A stretch of 64,000 nt of DNA. Origin: Cupriavidus malaysiensis (GTDB taxonomy: Bacteria; Pseudomonadota; Gammaproteobacteria; Burkholderiales; Burkholderiaceae). The stretch covers positions 3,968,001 to 4,032,000 of the forward strand of contig NZ_CP017754.1 of the NCBI RefSeq assembly GCF_001854325.1, given 5' to 3'. Below, piece by piece: positions 1-11,580 of the stretch. The number at the start of each line of letters is the position of its first letter. The stretch's first letter is position 1. A model generated the notes under the pieces. The model was not told the DNA's origin and did not search any database. It saw nothing but the letters and a program-made list of their open reading frames with translations. A program made the translations under genes and the position numbers.

Positions 1-1770
1 GGCATTGGGCACGTCCACGCCCACTTCGATCACGGTGGTGGCCACCAGCACCTGCAGCCGGTTGGCGGAAAACGCCGCCATCACCTCGGCCTTCTCGGCC
101 GGCGGCAGGCGCCCGTGCACCAGGCCCACCTTCAGGTCGGGCAAGGCGGCCGCGAGCGTCTCATAGGTCTCGACCGCCGTCTGCAGCTGCAGCGCCTCGC
201 TTTCCTCGATCAGGGGGCAGACCCAGTAGACCTGCCGGCCCTCGGCGGCCGCGTAGTGCACGCGCGCGATCACCTCGTCGCGGCGGGCGTCGTTGACCAG
301 CCGCGTGACCACCGGCGAGCGCCCCGGCGGCAGTTCATCGATGACCGAAACGTCGAGGTCGGCGTAGTAGGTCATGGCCAGGGTGCGGGGGATCGGCGTG
401 GCCGACATCATCAGCTGGTGCGGCACCGCCGCCGCGGCCCCCGCCCCGTCATCGGCGGCGCCGTCGGCCTTGCCGCGCAGGGCGAGGCGCTGCGCCACGC
501 CGAAGCGGTGCTGTTCGTCCACCACCGACAGGCCCAGGCGGGCAAAGCGCACCGTGTCCTGGATCAGCGCGTGGGTACCGATGGCAAGCTGCGCCTCGCC
601 GGCTTCGACGCGCGCCACCGCCTCGCGCTTGGCGCGCGCCTTCAGGCTGCCGGCGAGCCACACCACGGGCACACCCAGCGGCTCCAGCCAGGCCGAGAGC
701 TTGCGGTAGTGCTGCTCGGCCAGGATCTCGGTCGGTGCCATCAGCGCGGCCTGGTAGCCGGCGTCGATCGCCTGGCAGGCCGCCAGCGCGGCCACGATGG
801 TCTTGCCGCTGCCCACGTCGCCCTGCAGCAGGCGGTGCATCGGATGGGGCGCGGCCATGTCGCCGCCGATCTCCTCGACCACGCGCCGCTGGGCACCGGT
901 CAGCTGGAACGGCAAGGCGGCCAGGAAGCGTGTCAGCAGGCCGCCCTCGCGGCGCGGCATGGCCGGCGCATTCTTGTCGCGGCGTGCCGCCTGCGCGCGC
1001 TTGAGCGACAGTTGCTGGGCCAGCAGTTCGTCGAACTTGACGCGCTGCCAGGCCGGATGGCTGCGCTCGGCGAGCGCGGCTTCGTCCACCTGTTGCGGCG
1101 GCGCGTGCAGCAGGCGCAGGCACTCGCTCAGCGGCCGCAGGCGCAGGCGTGCCAGCGGGCCCTGCAGCACCGGCTGCGGCAGCGTCTCGGGCAGGGGCGT
1201 GCGGCCGAGCGCGCCGCCGATGGCCTTGCGCAGGTAGGCCTGGGAAATGCCGGCGGTGGCCGGATAGACCGGGGTCAGGCGGTCCGGCAGCGCCTCGCCC
1301 TCGCCCACCGTGCGCACCGTGGGGTGCACCATCTCGGCGCCGAAGAAGCCGCCGCGCAGTTCGCCGCGCACGCGCAGGCGCGCGCCCTCGGCCATCAGCT
1401 TGACCTGGCTGCCGTAGAAATTGAGGAAGCGCAGCACCAGTTCGCCGCTGTCGTCGGCCAGCTTGACCACCAGTTGCCGGCGCGGGCGCACGGTGACCTC
1501 GCTGGAGGTGACCACGCCCTCGACCTGCACCGGCAGCCCGAGGCCGGCGCGGGCGATGGCCTCGGACACGGGCAGCAGCGTGGTCTCGTCCTCGTAGCGC
1601 AGCGGCAGGTGCAGCACCAGGTCGACGTCGCGCTTGAGGCCCATCTTGGCCAGGCGTGCCATCGCCGAGGATGGTTTGCCGCCGGCGGCGGCCGGCGCCG
1701 GCCGGGCTGGCCGGGAGGGCCGGGCAGCGGCGGCGGGTTCGGTGTCAGGGGTCGGAGCGGTGCCTGGCAT
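1..1770 (-). CDS. recG: ATP-dependent DNA helicase RecG (C-terminus cut off by window edge)
   Basis: RecG remodels stalled replication forks and branches Holliday junctions. Reading leftwards from an ATG at 1770, the frame stays open to base 1 (590 codons; about 100 residues are missing). The Walker A motif GDVGSGKT is encoded near 805-828, the DEQHRFG helicase box near 500-520, and the late motif [15 protein letters not shown] lies at the edge. The wedge-domain signature [17 protein letters not shown] is encoded near 1005-1055. The first 36 residues are Ala/Pro-rich, so a later ATG at 1662 (MARLAKMGL) is an alternative start. Divergent from queA. Confidence 0.95.
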   Translation of the reverse strand, partial: MPGTAPTPDTEPAAAARPSRPARPAPAAAGGKPSSAMARLAKMGLKRDVDLVLHLPLRYEDETTLLPVSEAIARAGLGLPVQVEGVVTSSEVTVRPRRQLVVKLADDSGELVLRFLNFYGSQVKLMAEGARLRVRGELRGGFFGAEMVHPTVRTVGEGEALPDRLTPVYPATAGISQAYLRKAIGGALGRTPLPETLPQPVLQGPLARLRLRPLSECLRLLHAPPQQVDEAALAERSHPAWQRVKFDELLAQQLSLKRAQAARRDKNAPAMPRREGGLLTRFLAALPFQLTGAQRRVVEEIGGDMAAPHPMHRLLQGDVGSGKTIVAALAACQAIDAGYQAALMAPTEILAEQHYRKLSAWLEPLGVPVVWLAGSLKARAKREAVARVEAGEAQLAIGTHALIQDTVRFARLGLSVVDEQHRFGVAQRLALRGKADGAADDGAGAAAAVPHQLMMSATPIPRTLAMTYYADLDVSVIDELPPGRSPVVTRLVNDARRDEVIARVHYAAAEGRQVYWVCPLIEESEALQLQTAVETYETLAAALPDLKVGLVHGRLPPAEKAEVMAAFSANRLQVLVATTVIEVGVDVPNA

Positions 1771-1915
1771 CGGGCGGCGATCGATCGCGGTCAAGGACGG
1801 TGGAAGACGGTCGGCTGGCCATGGACGCTCGTCGGGCGCGCCCCTTCGCCCGGCGCGGGGCCGGGGCAAATGGGCAATATCACGCGCACCGGAACGGCCT
1901 TGGCCGTGCAAGCCT

Positions 1916-1921
1916 TACAAT
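1916..1921 (+). promoter_or_regulatory. Putative -10 element (TACAAT) for queA
   Basis: The recG-queA divergent gap (1771-1992) becomes AT-richer just before queA. TACAAT at 1916-1921 is the best -10 match on the plus strand, about 70 bases before the queA ATG. No convincing -35 lies 16-18 bases upstream, so this is tentative. Confidence 0.35.
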
Positions 1922-1992
1922 ATCGGATTCGCCGATTGTACCCATGCCTGCCGCCGCCACCGTGCGGCGGCTTCCGCATTGCCGCTTCCACC

Positions 1993-4267
<2,275 letters not shown>

Positions 4268-4392
4268 GCACGGGCGGCGCAGCGCCGCTGCCCGGTACGG
4301 GCCGGGCGAACTTTCCGCGCCGGGCTGGTCGAATGCCTGGGTCCCGCCGCGTCCGAGACGCGCTCCGGCGGGCACCCCGCACAAACCCCTAG

Positions 4393-4410
4393 GGCGCCGC
4401 AGGCGGCGCC
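4393..4410. other. Small GC hairpin between tgt and yajC
   Basis: Arms 4393-4399 and 4404-4410 are a perfect 7-bp inverted repeat (GGCGCCG/CGGCGCC) around a CAGG loop. No T tract follows, so intrinsic termination of tgt is doubtful; it may pause or attenuate readthrough. Confidence 0.3.
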
Positions 4411-4431
4411 GGAACGGTCATAGTCGGGTGG

Positions 4432-4437
4432 TAGAAT
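4432..4437 (+). promoter_or_regulatory. Putative -10 element (TAGAAT) for yajC-secDF
   Basis: TAGAAT at 4432-4437 sits 40 bases before the yajC start and is flanked as gTAGAATgcc, a common -10 form in GC-rich beta-proteobacteria. A -35 is not clear. It would give yajC-secD-secF transcription independent of tgt. Confidence 0.4.
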
Positions 4438-4476
4438 GCCCGATTCATCAAATCTATTTTGTGACGGAGAAGCAAC

Positions 4477-4803
4477 GTGTTCATTTCCAACGCATTTGCC
4501 CAGACCGCAGGTGCCGGTGGCGCGGCAGGCGGCCTGATGAGTTTCCTGCCCATCATCCTGATGTTCGCGGTGCTGTGGTTCATCATGATCCGCCCGCAGA
4601 TGAAGCGCCAGAAGGAAACCAAGGCCATGCTCGAAGCGTTGGCCAAGAACGACGAGGTGGTGACCGCCGGCGGTATCCTCGGCAAGGTCACCAAGGTAGG
4701 CGAGCAGTACGTGAGCGTCGAAGTGGCGGAAGGCACCGAGATCACGGTGCAGAAGAATGCCGTCACCACGGTCCTGCCGAAGGGCACGCTGAAGGCGCTC
4801 TGA
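4477..4803 (+). CDS. yajC: Sec translocon accessory subunit YajC
   Basis: YajC is a small inner-membrane protein of the SecDF-YajC complex, which helps pull secreted proteins through SecYEG. The 108-residue product (MFISNAFAQTAG...) has one membrane helix, GGLMSFLPIILMFAVLWFIMI, followed by RPQMKRQKETKAMLEAL and a small soluble domain (VVTAGGILGKVTKV). The start is GTG at 4477, preceded by a GGAG ribosome binding site at 4465-4468. secD follows after 223 bases. Confidence 0.96.
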   Translation: MFISNAFAQTAGAGGAAGGLMSFLPIILMFAVLWFIMIRPQMKRQKETKAMLEALAKNDEVVTAGGILGKVTKVGEQYVSVEVAEGTEITVQKNAVTTVLPKGTLKAL

Positions 4804-5026
4804 TTCCCCTGGCGACGGCGCCCCGGCGCCGTGCCGCTGCACGCCACTTCTCGCCACTTCCGGCAGGTCCGGGCCACACGGCCCGGACGCATGCCCAAGC
4901 AGCCGCCTGATCCAGCCCGGGACGTCCCGCGGAGGCCAGGCGGCTGTTTGCCAACCGGATCGGCCCACGCCGCAGCGCCCCTGAACCCGGCGCCGGCCCC
5001 GCCGACCGCAGAATGACTGGCCAAAG

Positions 5027-6898
5027 ATGAATCGTTATCCGCTTTGGAAATACCTCGTGATCCTGGTGGCGCTGGCCACCGGCATCATCTACACGCTGCC
5101 GAATTTCTTCGGCGAGGCGCCCGCCGTGCAGGTTTCGTCGGGCAAGGCCACCGTCAAGGTCGACCTCGCCATGCAGAAGCAGGTCGAGCAGGTCCTGGCG
5201 CAGAACAACCTGCAGCCCGACGGCGTCTTCTTCGACGTCTCGGGTCAGTCTGGCTCCGTCAAGGCGCGCTTCCGCACCCCCGACGACCAGCTCAAGGCCA
5301 AGGACGTGCTGAACCGCTCGCTCAACCCTGACCCGAGCGATCCCACCTACATCGTCGCGCTGAACCTGCTGTCGGGCTCGCCGCACTGGTTGACCGCGCT
5401 GCACGCGCTGCCGATGTACCTGGGCCTGGACCTGCGCGGCGGCGTGCACTTCCTGCTGCAGGTCGACATGAAGGGCGCCGTCGACAAGAAGCTAGACAGC
5501 CTGGCCACCGATGCGCGCACCCTGATGCGCGACAAGAATATCCGCCATGGCGGCGTCGACCGCGACGGCGAGAAGCTGACCATCCACTTCAGCAACGCCG
5601 ACGATGCCGGCAAGGCCCGCGGCATGCTGTCGGACAACCTGCGCGAGCTGGCCTTCAACGTGGATGGCAACGACGTGGTCGGCCTGTTCACCGATGCGGC
5701 GCGCAAAGCCGTGCAGGACGCCGCCGTCAAGCAGAACATCACCACGCTGCACAACCGCGTCAACGAACTGGGCGTGGCCGAACCGGTGATCCAGCAGCAA
5801 GGCGCCGACCGCATCGTGGTGCAGCTGCCCGGCGTGCAGGACACCGCCAAGGCCAAGGACATCATCGGCCGCACGGCCACGCTGGAAGCGCGCCTGGTCG
5901 ACCCCAACGCGCCCCGCCTGCCGCGTCCGGGCGATCCGGTGCCCTATGGCAGCGAACTGTTCACCCAGGGCAATGGCGCCCCCGTGATCCTGAAGAAGCA
6001 GGTGATCTTCACCGGCGACCGCATCGAAAGCGCCTCGGCCGGCTTCGACCAGAACCAGCGCCCCTCGGTCAACATCAAGCTCGATGCGCAGGGCGGCCGC
6101 GTGCTGCGCGACATCTCGCGCGAGAACATCGGCAAGCCGATGGCCATCGTGCTGTTCGAGAAGGGCAAGGGCGAAGTGCTGACGGTGGCCACCATCCAGT
6201 CCGAACTGGGTTCGAGCTTCCAGATCACCGGCTCCTACTCGACCGAGGCCGCCAGCGACCTGGCGCTGCTGCTGCGCGCAGGTTCGCTGGCCGCGCCGAT
6301 GGACATCATCGAGGAACGCACCATCGGCCCGTCGCTGGGCGCCGACAACATCAAGAAGGGCTTTGACTCGGTGGCCTACGGCTTCGCCGGCATCGCCGTC
6401 TTCATGATGCTGTACTACATGCTGTTCGGCGTGTTCTCGGTGGCGGCCCTGGCGATCAACCTGCTGCTGCTGGTGGCCGTGCTGTCGATGCTGCAGGCCA
6501 CGCTGACGCTGCCGGGCATCGCCGCCATCGCCCTCGTGCTGGGCATGGCGATCGACGCCAACGTGCTGATCAACGAGCGCATCCGCGAGGAACTGCGCGC
6601 CGGCGCCGCGCCGCAGACCGCGATCGCCACCGGCTTCTCGCGTGCCTGGGCCACCATCCTGGACTCCAACGTGACCACGCTGATCGCCGGCCTGGCACTG
6701 CTGGCCTTCGGTTCCGGCCCGGTGCGCGGCTTCGCCGTGGTGCACTGCCTTGGCATCCTGACCTCGATGTTCTCGGCGGTGTTCTTCAACCGCGGCCTGG
6801 TCAACCTCTGGTACGGCCGCAAGAAGCGCCTGCAGGGCCTGGCCATCGGCCAGATCTGGAAGCCGGACACCGACCAGGGCGGCAGCACGGCCAAGTAA
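5027..6898 (+). CDS. secD: Protein translocase subunit SecD
   Basis: SecD, with SecF, uses the proton motive force to drive late stages of Sec export. The protein has 623 residues. An N-terminal membrane helix (LWKYLVILVALATGIIYTLPNFFG) is followed by a large periplasmic region containing the DLRGGVHFLLQVD motif (D1). The C-terminal RND-like segment from about residue 440 holds five helices, with VLGMAIDANVLINERIREE around the conserved intramembrane Asp. Sits 65 bases upstream of secF in the same operon. Confidence 0.98.
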   Translation: MNRYPLWKYLVILVALATGIIYTLPNFFGEAPAVQVSSGKATVKVDLAMQKQVEQVLAQNNLQPDGVFFDVSGQSGSVKARFRTPDDQLKAKDVLNRSLNPDPSDPTYIVALNLLSGSPHWLTALHALPMYLGLDLRGGVHFLLQVDMKGAVDKKLDSLATDARTLMRDKNIRHGGVDRDGEKLTIHFSNADDAGKARGMLSDNLRELAFNVDGNDVVGLFTDAARKAVQDAAVKQNITTLHNRVNELGVAEPVIQQQGADRIVVQLPGVQDTAKAKDIIGRTATLEARLVDPNAPRLPRPGDPVPYGSELFTQGNGAPVILKKQVIFTGDRIESASAGFDQNQRPSVNIKLDAQGGRVLRDISRENIGKPMAIVLFEKGKGEVLTVATIQSELGSSFQITGSYSTEAASDLALLLRAGSLAAPMDIIEERTIGPSLGADNIKKGFDSVAYGFAGIAVFMMLYYMLFGVFSVAALAINLLLLVAVLSMLQATLTLPGIAAIALVLGMAIDANVLINERIREELRAGAAPQTAIATGFSRAWATILDSNVTTLIAGLALLAFGSGPVRGFAVVHCLGILTSMFSAVFFNRGLVNLWYGRKKRLQGLAIGQIWKPDTDQGGSTAK

Positions 6899-6963
6899 TC
6901 GGCAGGTCCCGCGCGGCGCGCGGGACCGCCAGCAGATAAAAGCAGGACACAACAGGATCCGAT

Positions 6964-7935
6964 ATGGAATTCTTCCGCATCCGGCGCGACATTCCGTTCA
7001 TGAAGCACGCGTTGGTCTTCAACGTCGTCTCCTTCCTGACGTTTGCCGCAGCCGTGTTCTTCCTCTGGCACAAGGGCCTGCACCTGTCGATCGAATTCAC
7101 GGGCGGCACGGTGATGGAAGTCAATTACCAGCAAGCCGCCGATCTGGAGAAGATCCGCGGCCAGGTGGGCAAGCTGGGCTACGCCGACGTCCAGGTGCAG
7201 AACTTCGGCACCTCGCGCGACGTGATGATCCGCCTGCCGCTGCAGAAGGGCCCGGACGGCAAGCAGGTCACCTCCGCCCAGCAGAGCGAGCAGGTCATGG
7301 GCGCGCTGAGCGCGGCCTCGCCCGACGTCAAGCTGCAGCGCGTCGAGTTCGTCGGCCCGCAGGTGGGCAAGGAGCTGGCCACCGACGGCCTGCTGGCGCT
7401 GCTGTGCGTGGTGATCGGCATCGTCATCTACCTGTCCTTCCGCTTCGAATGGAAGTTCGCGGTGGCCGGCATCATCGCCAACCTGCACGACGTGGTGATC
7501 ATCCTCGGCTTCTTCGCCTTCTTCCAGTGGGAGTTCTCGCTGTCGGTGCTGGCGGCCATCCTCGCGGTGCTGGGCTACTCGGTCAACGAATCGGTGGTGA
7601 TCTTCGACCGGATCCGCGAGAACTTCCGCAAGTACCGCAAGATGACCACCCACGAGATCATCGACAACGCGATCACCAGCACCATGTCGCGGACCATCAT
7701 CACCCACGGCTCGACCGAAATGATGGTGCTGTCGATGTTCTTCTTCGGCGGCCCGACGCTGCACTACTTCGCCCTCGCGCTGACGGTGGGCATCCTGTTC
7801 GGCATCTACTCCTCGGTGTTCGTCGCCGCGGCGCTGGCCATGTGGCTGGGCGTCAAGCGCGAAGACCTGGTCAAGAGCGAGAAGAAGACCGACGGCACGG
7901 ATCGCGGCGATCCGAATTTCGGTGCGCAGGCGTGA
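6964..7935 (+). CDS. secF: Protein translocase subunit SecF
   Basis: Partner of SecD in the SecDF proton-driven export motor. The 323-residue product starts MEFFRIRRDIPFMKHALVFN and has a first membrane helix, the periplasmic motif LSIEFTGGTVMEVNY, and five C-terminal helices. Motifs include GYSVNESVVIFDRIRENFRK and NAITSTMSRTIITHGSTEMMV, both diagnostic of SecF. It ends the operon; two strong palindromes lie directly downstream. Confidence 0.98.
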   Translation: MEFFRIRRDIPFMKHALVFNVVSFLTFAAAVFFLWHKGLHLSIEFTGGTVMEVNYQQAADLEKIRGQVGKLGYADVQVQNFGTSRDVMIRLPLQKGPDGKQVTSAQQSEQVMGALSAASPDVKLQRVEFVGPQVGKELATDGLLALLCVVIGIVIYLSFRFEWKFAVAGIIANLHDVVIILGFFAFFQWEFSLSVLAAILAVLGYSVNESVVIFDRIRENFRKYRKMTTHEIIDNAITSTMSRTIITHGSTEMMVLSMFFFGGPTLHYFALALTVGILFGIYSSVFVAAALAMWLGVKREDLVKSEKKTDGTDRGDPNFGAQA

Positions 7936-7970
7936 GCGGCTGAGCCCCGGGCCCGGCGTCGGGCTTCGGG

Positions 7971-8004
7971 AATGAAAAAGGCGCCCACGGGCGCCTTTTT
8001 CATT
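7971..8004. terminator. Bidirectional intrinsic terminator between secF and phcQ
   Basis: Arms 7971-7985 and 7990-8004 are a perfect 15-bp inverted repeat (AATGAAAAAGGCGCC with its complement) around CACG. The GC core is flanked by A5 on one side and T5 on the other, so it can terminate secF from the left and the phc operon from the right. Confidence 0.9.
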
Positions 8005-8015
8005 TGCCGACTGGC

Positions 8016-8063
8016 GCCGGAAAGCGAGAGGGGCGCCCGCGGGCGCCCCTCTCGCTTTCCGGC
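8016..8063. repeat. Near-perfect 48-bp palindrome, second terminator-like element
   Basis: Arms 8016-8038 and 8041-8063 are a perfect 23-bp inverted repeat with only two bases (GC) at the centre. It lies 11 bases after the first terminator and 12 bases before the phcQ stop. It has no T tract, but the length would form a very stable hairpin or cruciform; a back-up terminator or mRNA-stabilising end for the phc transcript is plausible. Confidence 0.8.
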
Positions 8064-8074
8064 CGAGGCCTGGC

Positions 8075-9070
8075 TCAGAACTGCTCGATCCAGACTGCCA
8101 GCCGGTCCGCCGCGAAGCTGTCGGCACGCGCGCCGACACGGCACAGCACCGCATCGCCTTCGCGCACGAACTGCAGCGCCCCGCCCGTCTCTTCCAGCCA
8201 CAGCAGGCTGGCCAGCCAGGTCACGTGCTGCACCGACACTGCCTCTCCCACCGGCAGGCTGAGGAACTCGGCGAGAAACTGCGGGCTGGTCCAGACCAGG
8301 GCCTCGCCCTCGCGGCGCACGGCCGCATCGCCCAGCACCTCGGCCAGCACCGCGATGGCATCGGCGCCGCCACGGCCCGCCAGCTGCGTGCGCAGCGCAC
8401 CGAGCCGGGCCGTCAGCGCATGGCCGAAGTCGCCGCAGCGGCGGCTTTCGGCGCTGATCAGGTCGGCGTAATCCATCAGCAGCCAGTCCGGCTCGATATT
8501 GCTCGCCCCGCCCAGCACCGCACCGGCCAGGTAGGTCTCCACCGGCTGGAAACGGCCGGGACCGAGCAGGCTGGCGCACAGGGCATGGACCATGCCCACG
8601 CGCGAAGCGGTGGTCTGCTTCTGCAGCACGACCAGCTTCTCGCGCACCAGCTGGTCGCGCTCCTTGCGCAGGCCGGCCAGTTCGAGCGCCTGCTTGAGCT
8701 CCATGCGCAGCGCGGTGATATCCCAGGGCTTGCGGATGTAGCGGTGGATCTGACCCTGGTTCACGGCCTCGACGGTCTGTTCCAGCTCCGAGTACGCGGT
8801 GGTCAGGATCCGCACGATATGCGGATAGCGCTCGCGCGCATAGCGCAGCAGTTCGTTGCCGAACTCGCCCGGCATGCGCTGATCCGAGATCAGCACGGCC
8901 AGGCTGTCGGCATGCGCATCGAGCAACGCCTTGCCTTCTTCCACCGATGCGCCGGTCACCACCGGCGCCAGTTGCCCGATGGCGCGCTGGAAGTACTTGA
9001 CCGCCGTCGCCTCGTCATCGACGAACAGAATCGCCGGTGGAGGGGCCTGCGTGGCAATCGGATCGCTCAT
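8075..9070 (-). CDS. phcQ: PhcQ-type response regulator, last gene of the phc operon
   Basis: Receiver-domain protein of 331 residues. The acidic pair is D18-D19, the phosphoacceptor D63 (ISDQRMPG), followed by T91 and K114 (YIRKPW). A linker helix (about 125-150) leads to a C-terminal half with no recognised DNA-binding or enzymatic motif. Gene order methyltransferase-kinase-receiver/kinase-receiver matches the phcBSRQ operon of Ralstonia, where PhcQ contributes to quorum-sensing gene control. Its ATG overlaps the phcR stop (ATGA), indicating translational coupling. Function by context and architecture; the symbol is by synteny. Confidence 0.82.
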   Translation of the reverse strand: MSDPIATQAPPPAILFVDDEATAVKYFQRAIGQLAPVVTGASVEEGKALLDAHADSLAVLISDQRMPGEFGNELLRYARERYPHIVRILTTAYSELEQTVEAVNQGQIHRYIRKPWDITALRMELKQALELAGLRKERDQLVREKLVVLQKQTTASRVGMVHALCASLLGPGRFQPVETYLAGAVLGGASNIEPDWLLMDYADLISAESRRCGDFGHALTARLGALRTQLAGRGGADAIAVLAEVLGDAAVRREGEALVWTSPQFLAEFLSLPVGEAVSVQHVTWLASLLWLEETGGALQFVREGDAVLCRVGARADSFAADRLAVWIEQF

Positions 9071-10197
9071 CGATCACTCCTATGCATTCGACTTTTGGTA
9101 TTGGGAAATTCAAGCGTCACGATCGTGCCGGCGCCCGACTGCGAGTCGATCTGGATCCCGCCGCCGAAAGATTGCATGACGCGATTACAGAAAATCATGC
9201 CCAGGCCGCTGCCGCCCGCTTCCGCGTATGTCGTCACGGGATCGACCAGCAGCCGCTCCATGACCTCGGGCGGAATGCCCGGGCCGTTGTCGCAGATACG
9301 GATCCTTGGGCGCGGAACCGCTTCCACCACGAAGCGCAGCGACGGTGCCGGAACGTCGGCGAGCGCGCGCAGCGCATTGCTCATGACCGAGGACAGCACC
9401 AGGGCCACGCAGTTCGGCAGCGTGTAGACGGGAAAGTCTCCAGGCGTCTCGACCTGCACCCAGGCTCGCTGCCCCTCGGCAAAGGGATAGGTATCGAGCA
9501 GCGCCATGATCAGGGCGCCGGCGTTGATGTCCGGCGCCGTCTTGGCCGGCGCGCCGCCCGCGGTGTTGCGCACCGACTGCAGGAAGGACGAGATCACGGC
9601 GAGGCAGTACTGGGCATTGCTGTACATCGCCGCGGCCGCCTGGCCGATCTCGCCCTGGCGCTGCACGCTGTAGTCGGCCTCGCTGCGATTCTGTACGCCC
9701 TGCGCGAAGTTGGCGATGGCCGCCAGCGGTGTGTTCAACTCATGTGCCAGGAACGCCAGGGTCTCGTCGATCGCGGTCAGCCGCTGGTGGCGCACCTCGC
9801 GCTCGCGATGGCGTTCGACCGCCGCGCGCAGCACGTCACGCACCTGTGCCAGGCCGAGCGGTTTCTCGAGGATGCGGAAGACCTCGCCGGAATTGACCGT
9901 ATCCAGCAGCATGTCCTTGTCGGCATAGGCCGTCACCAGGATGCGCACCACCGTGGGAAACTCGCGCGCCACCTGCCGCAGCAGGTCGCCGCCATTGCGC
10001 CCCGGCATGCGGAAGTCGGTGACGAGGATGGCGATGCGCGCGCCCTGCCCCCACAGCAGCTCCATCGCCTCCTCGGCGCCGGAGGCCAGCAGGATCTCGT
10101 ACTCGCCGCCGACGGCGCGAGCGAAGTACTTGCGAGCCATGTCCTCGTCATCGACGTAGAGGATCGTGGCCTTCGCCTGGCCGGAGTCGCTGCTCAT
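9067..10197 (-). CDS. phcR: PhcR-type hybrid: N-terminal receiver fused to histidine kinase module
   Basis: The 376-residue protein starts MSSDSGQAKATILYVDDED. Its receiver has D16-D17, phosphoacceptor D61 (VTDFRMPG), T89 and K112. A phosphoacceptor-type helix follows with FLAHELNTPLAAI (H152), then an ATP-binding domain with an N box (SNALRAL), DNGPGIPPE and GSGLGMIF. Receiver-before-kinase is the reverse of most hybrid kinases and is the PhcR architecture. I chose the ATG at 10197 because a GTGAGGA ribosome-binding-like stretch precedes it; GTG at 10221 and ATG at 10215, inside the tandem repeat, are alternatives. Downstream gene phcQ overlaps by 4 bases. Confidence 0.88.
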   Translation of the reverse strand: MSSDSGQAKATILYVDDEDMARKYFARAVGGEYEILLASGAEEAMELLWGQGARIAILVTDFRMPGRNGGDLLRQVAREFPTVVRILVTAYADKDMLLDTVNSGEVFRILEKPLGLAQVRDVLRAAVERHREREVRHQRLTAIDETLAFLAHELNTPLAAIANFAQGVQNRSEADYSVQRQGEIGQAAAAMYSNAQYCLAVISSFLQSVRNTAGGAPAKTAPDINAGALIMALLDTYPFAEGQRAWVQVETPGDFPVYTLPNCVALVLSSVMSNALRALADVPAPSLRFVVEAVPRPRIRICDNGPGIPPEVMERLLVDPVTTYAEAGGSGLGMIFCNRVMQSFGGGIQIDSQSGAGTIVTLEFPNTKSRMHRSDR

Positions 10198-10236
10198 GGC
10201 ATCCTCACTCGGCATCCTCACTCGGCATCCTCACTC
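10198..10236. repeat. Three tandem copies of a 13-bp unit at the phcS/phcR junction
   Basis: GGCATCCTCACTC occurs three times exactly, at 10198-10210, 10211-10223 and 10224-10236. On the coding (minus) strand each unit reads GAGTGAGGATGCC and so carries a TGA stop, a GAGG Shine-Dalgarno-like core and an ATG. The first copy supplies the phcS stop and the last precedes the phcR ATG. Copy-number change by slippage would alter the spacing or start choice between kinase and regulator. Confidence 0.9.
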
Positions 10237-11568
10237 GGCTCGCGGCAGATCGAAGGTGAATGCCGTCCATTGGCCCAGTTCGCTCTCGGCGTAGAGCGTG
10301 CCACGGTGGCGCTCGATCACAGCATAGCTGATGGACAGGCCCAGCCCCAGGCCCTGGCCGACCTCCCGGGTGGTGAAGAACGGCTCGAACACGCGGGCGA
10401 GGTTCTCCGGCGCGATGCCCGGGCCGTTGTCGCGCACGCTGACGTGCAGGCGGCCATCCTCCCAGTACGCCGAGGTATGGATGGCCGGCTTGGTCGTCTG
10501 CGCCTTGCGCATGGCGAGCGCGGCATTGGAGAACAGGTTGATCAGCACGCCGATGATCGCCGCCTCGTCACCCAGCACCAGCGTATCGGCGGGCAGTTCG
10601 CGCGTCAGCGCGACGCCGCGCAGTTCGTGCGCCGTCAGCCGGCATGAGGAATCCAGTGCCTTCTCGAACAGGAAGGGCACCCCCTCGGCTTCGGCGCCCG
10701 GCTTGCGGTAGGCGAAGGTCTTCAGGTCGGAAACGATATGCTGGATGCGCTGCATGCCCTGCTTCGCATCCACCAGGCACTCTTCCAGCGAGGCATTGGC
10801 CTTGGCGACCGGTTCCTCCATGGCCACCTCGATGGCCATCAGGCAGAAGTTGACCGGATTGTTGACCTCGTGCAGCAGCCCGGCCGCCAGCGTGCCGATG
10901 GCCGCCATCTTCTCCTGCTGCAGCATCTGGCCCTTGATCTCGGCCAGGTTCCGGTTGATTTCCGCCAGTTCCAGGTTCTTCTCCGCCAGTTGCTCCTTCA
11001 GGCGGAAGAGGTGGAAATGGCCACGCTCGTTCATGAAGGTATAGACGGCGCTGGCGGTGATCGAAAAGGCGATGAAGATCGAGTTGACGATGAAGTGGCC
11101 GCGATCCGCCAGCCCCAGCGGATGGGCCAGGCAGGCGATCACATAGAACAGATAGGTGACCGCGCCGAAGCCGATGGTCTGCCACAGCCCCATCGGCAAG
11201 GCGATGCCCACGGCGAAGATGACCAGGTTGAGCCCGGCATAGTAGATCGACGAAGCCCCTTCGGTCACGCCGATCATCCAGGCGATCATCATCTGCGGCA
11301 GGATCAGCCAGGCCAGCGTCAAGGGCTGGACATGGCGCCGGCCGAAGGGCGTGGGCAGCAGCGCGTAGATCCCGCCGATCAGCAGCGCGATGAACGAGCG
11401 CGCCAGGAAGAAGCGCAGTTGCTCCTGCGGATAGATGCCGTAGTCCAGCAGCACCCCCGCCATCACCAGCACGACGGCGGTCAATGCGCCAGCCTTGCTG
11501 CTTGCCAGCCGGAACTCGCGCAGTTCGGCTTCGTAGTTGGTGTACCGGTGTACGACCCGTCTGAGCAT
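10231..11568 (-). CDS. phcS: PhcS-type membrane sensor histidine kinase
   Basis: The 445-residue protein has about six membrane helices in the first 180 residues (for example ALTAVVLVMAGVLL, FIALLIGGIYAL, LTLAWLILPQMMIAWMIG, GFGAVTYLFYVIACLA), then a coiled linker (KEQLAEKNLELAEINRNL). The phosphoacceptor box is AAGLLHEVNNPVNF with H233. The ATPase domain has NLFSNAALAM, DNGPGIAPE and GLGLGLSISYAV. In Ralstonia PhcS senses the 3-hydroxy fatty acid methyl ester made by PhcB. It lies 12 bases after phcB, and its stop falls in the 13-bp tandem repeat. Confidence 0.9.
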   Translation of the reverse strand: MLRRVVHRYTNYEAELREFRLASSKAGALTAVVLVMAGVLLDYGIYPQEQLRFFLARSFIALLIGGIYALLPTPFGRRHVQPLTLAWLILPQMMIAWMIGVTEGASSIYYAGLNLVIFAVGIALPMGLWQTIGFGAVTYLFYVIACLAHPLGLADRGHFIVNSIFIAFSITASAVYTFMNERGHFHLFRLKEQLAEKNLELAEINRNLAEIKGQMLQQEKMAAIGTLAAGLLHEVNNPVNFCLMAIEVAMEEPVAKANASLEECLVDAKQGMQRIQHIVSDLKTFAYRKPGAEAEGVPFLFEKALDSSCRLTAHELRGVALTRELPADTLVLGDEAAIIGVLINLFSNAALAMRKAQTTKPAIHTSAYWEDGRLHVSVRDNGPGIAPENLARVFEPFFTTREVGQGLGLGLSISYAVIERHRGTLYAESELGQWTAFTFDLPRAE

Positions 11569-11580
11569 GATGGCCCCGGC

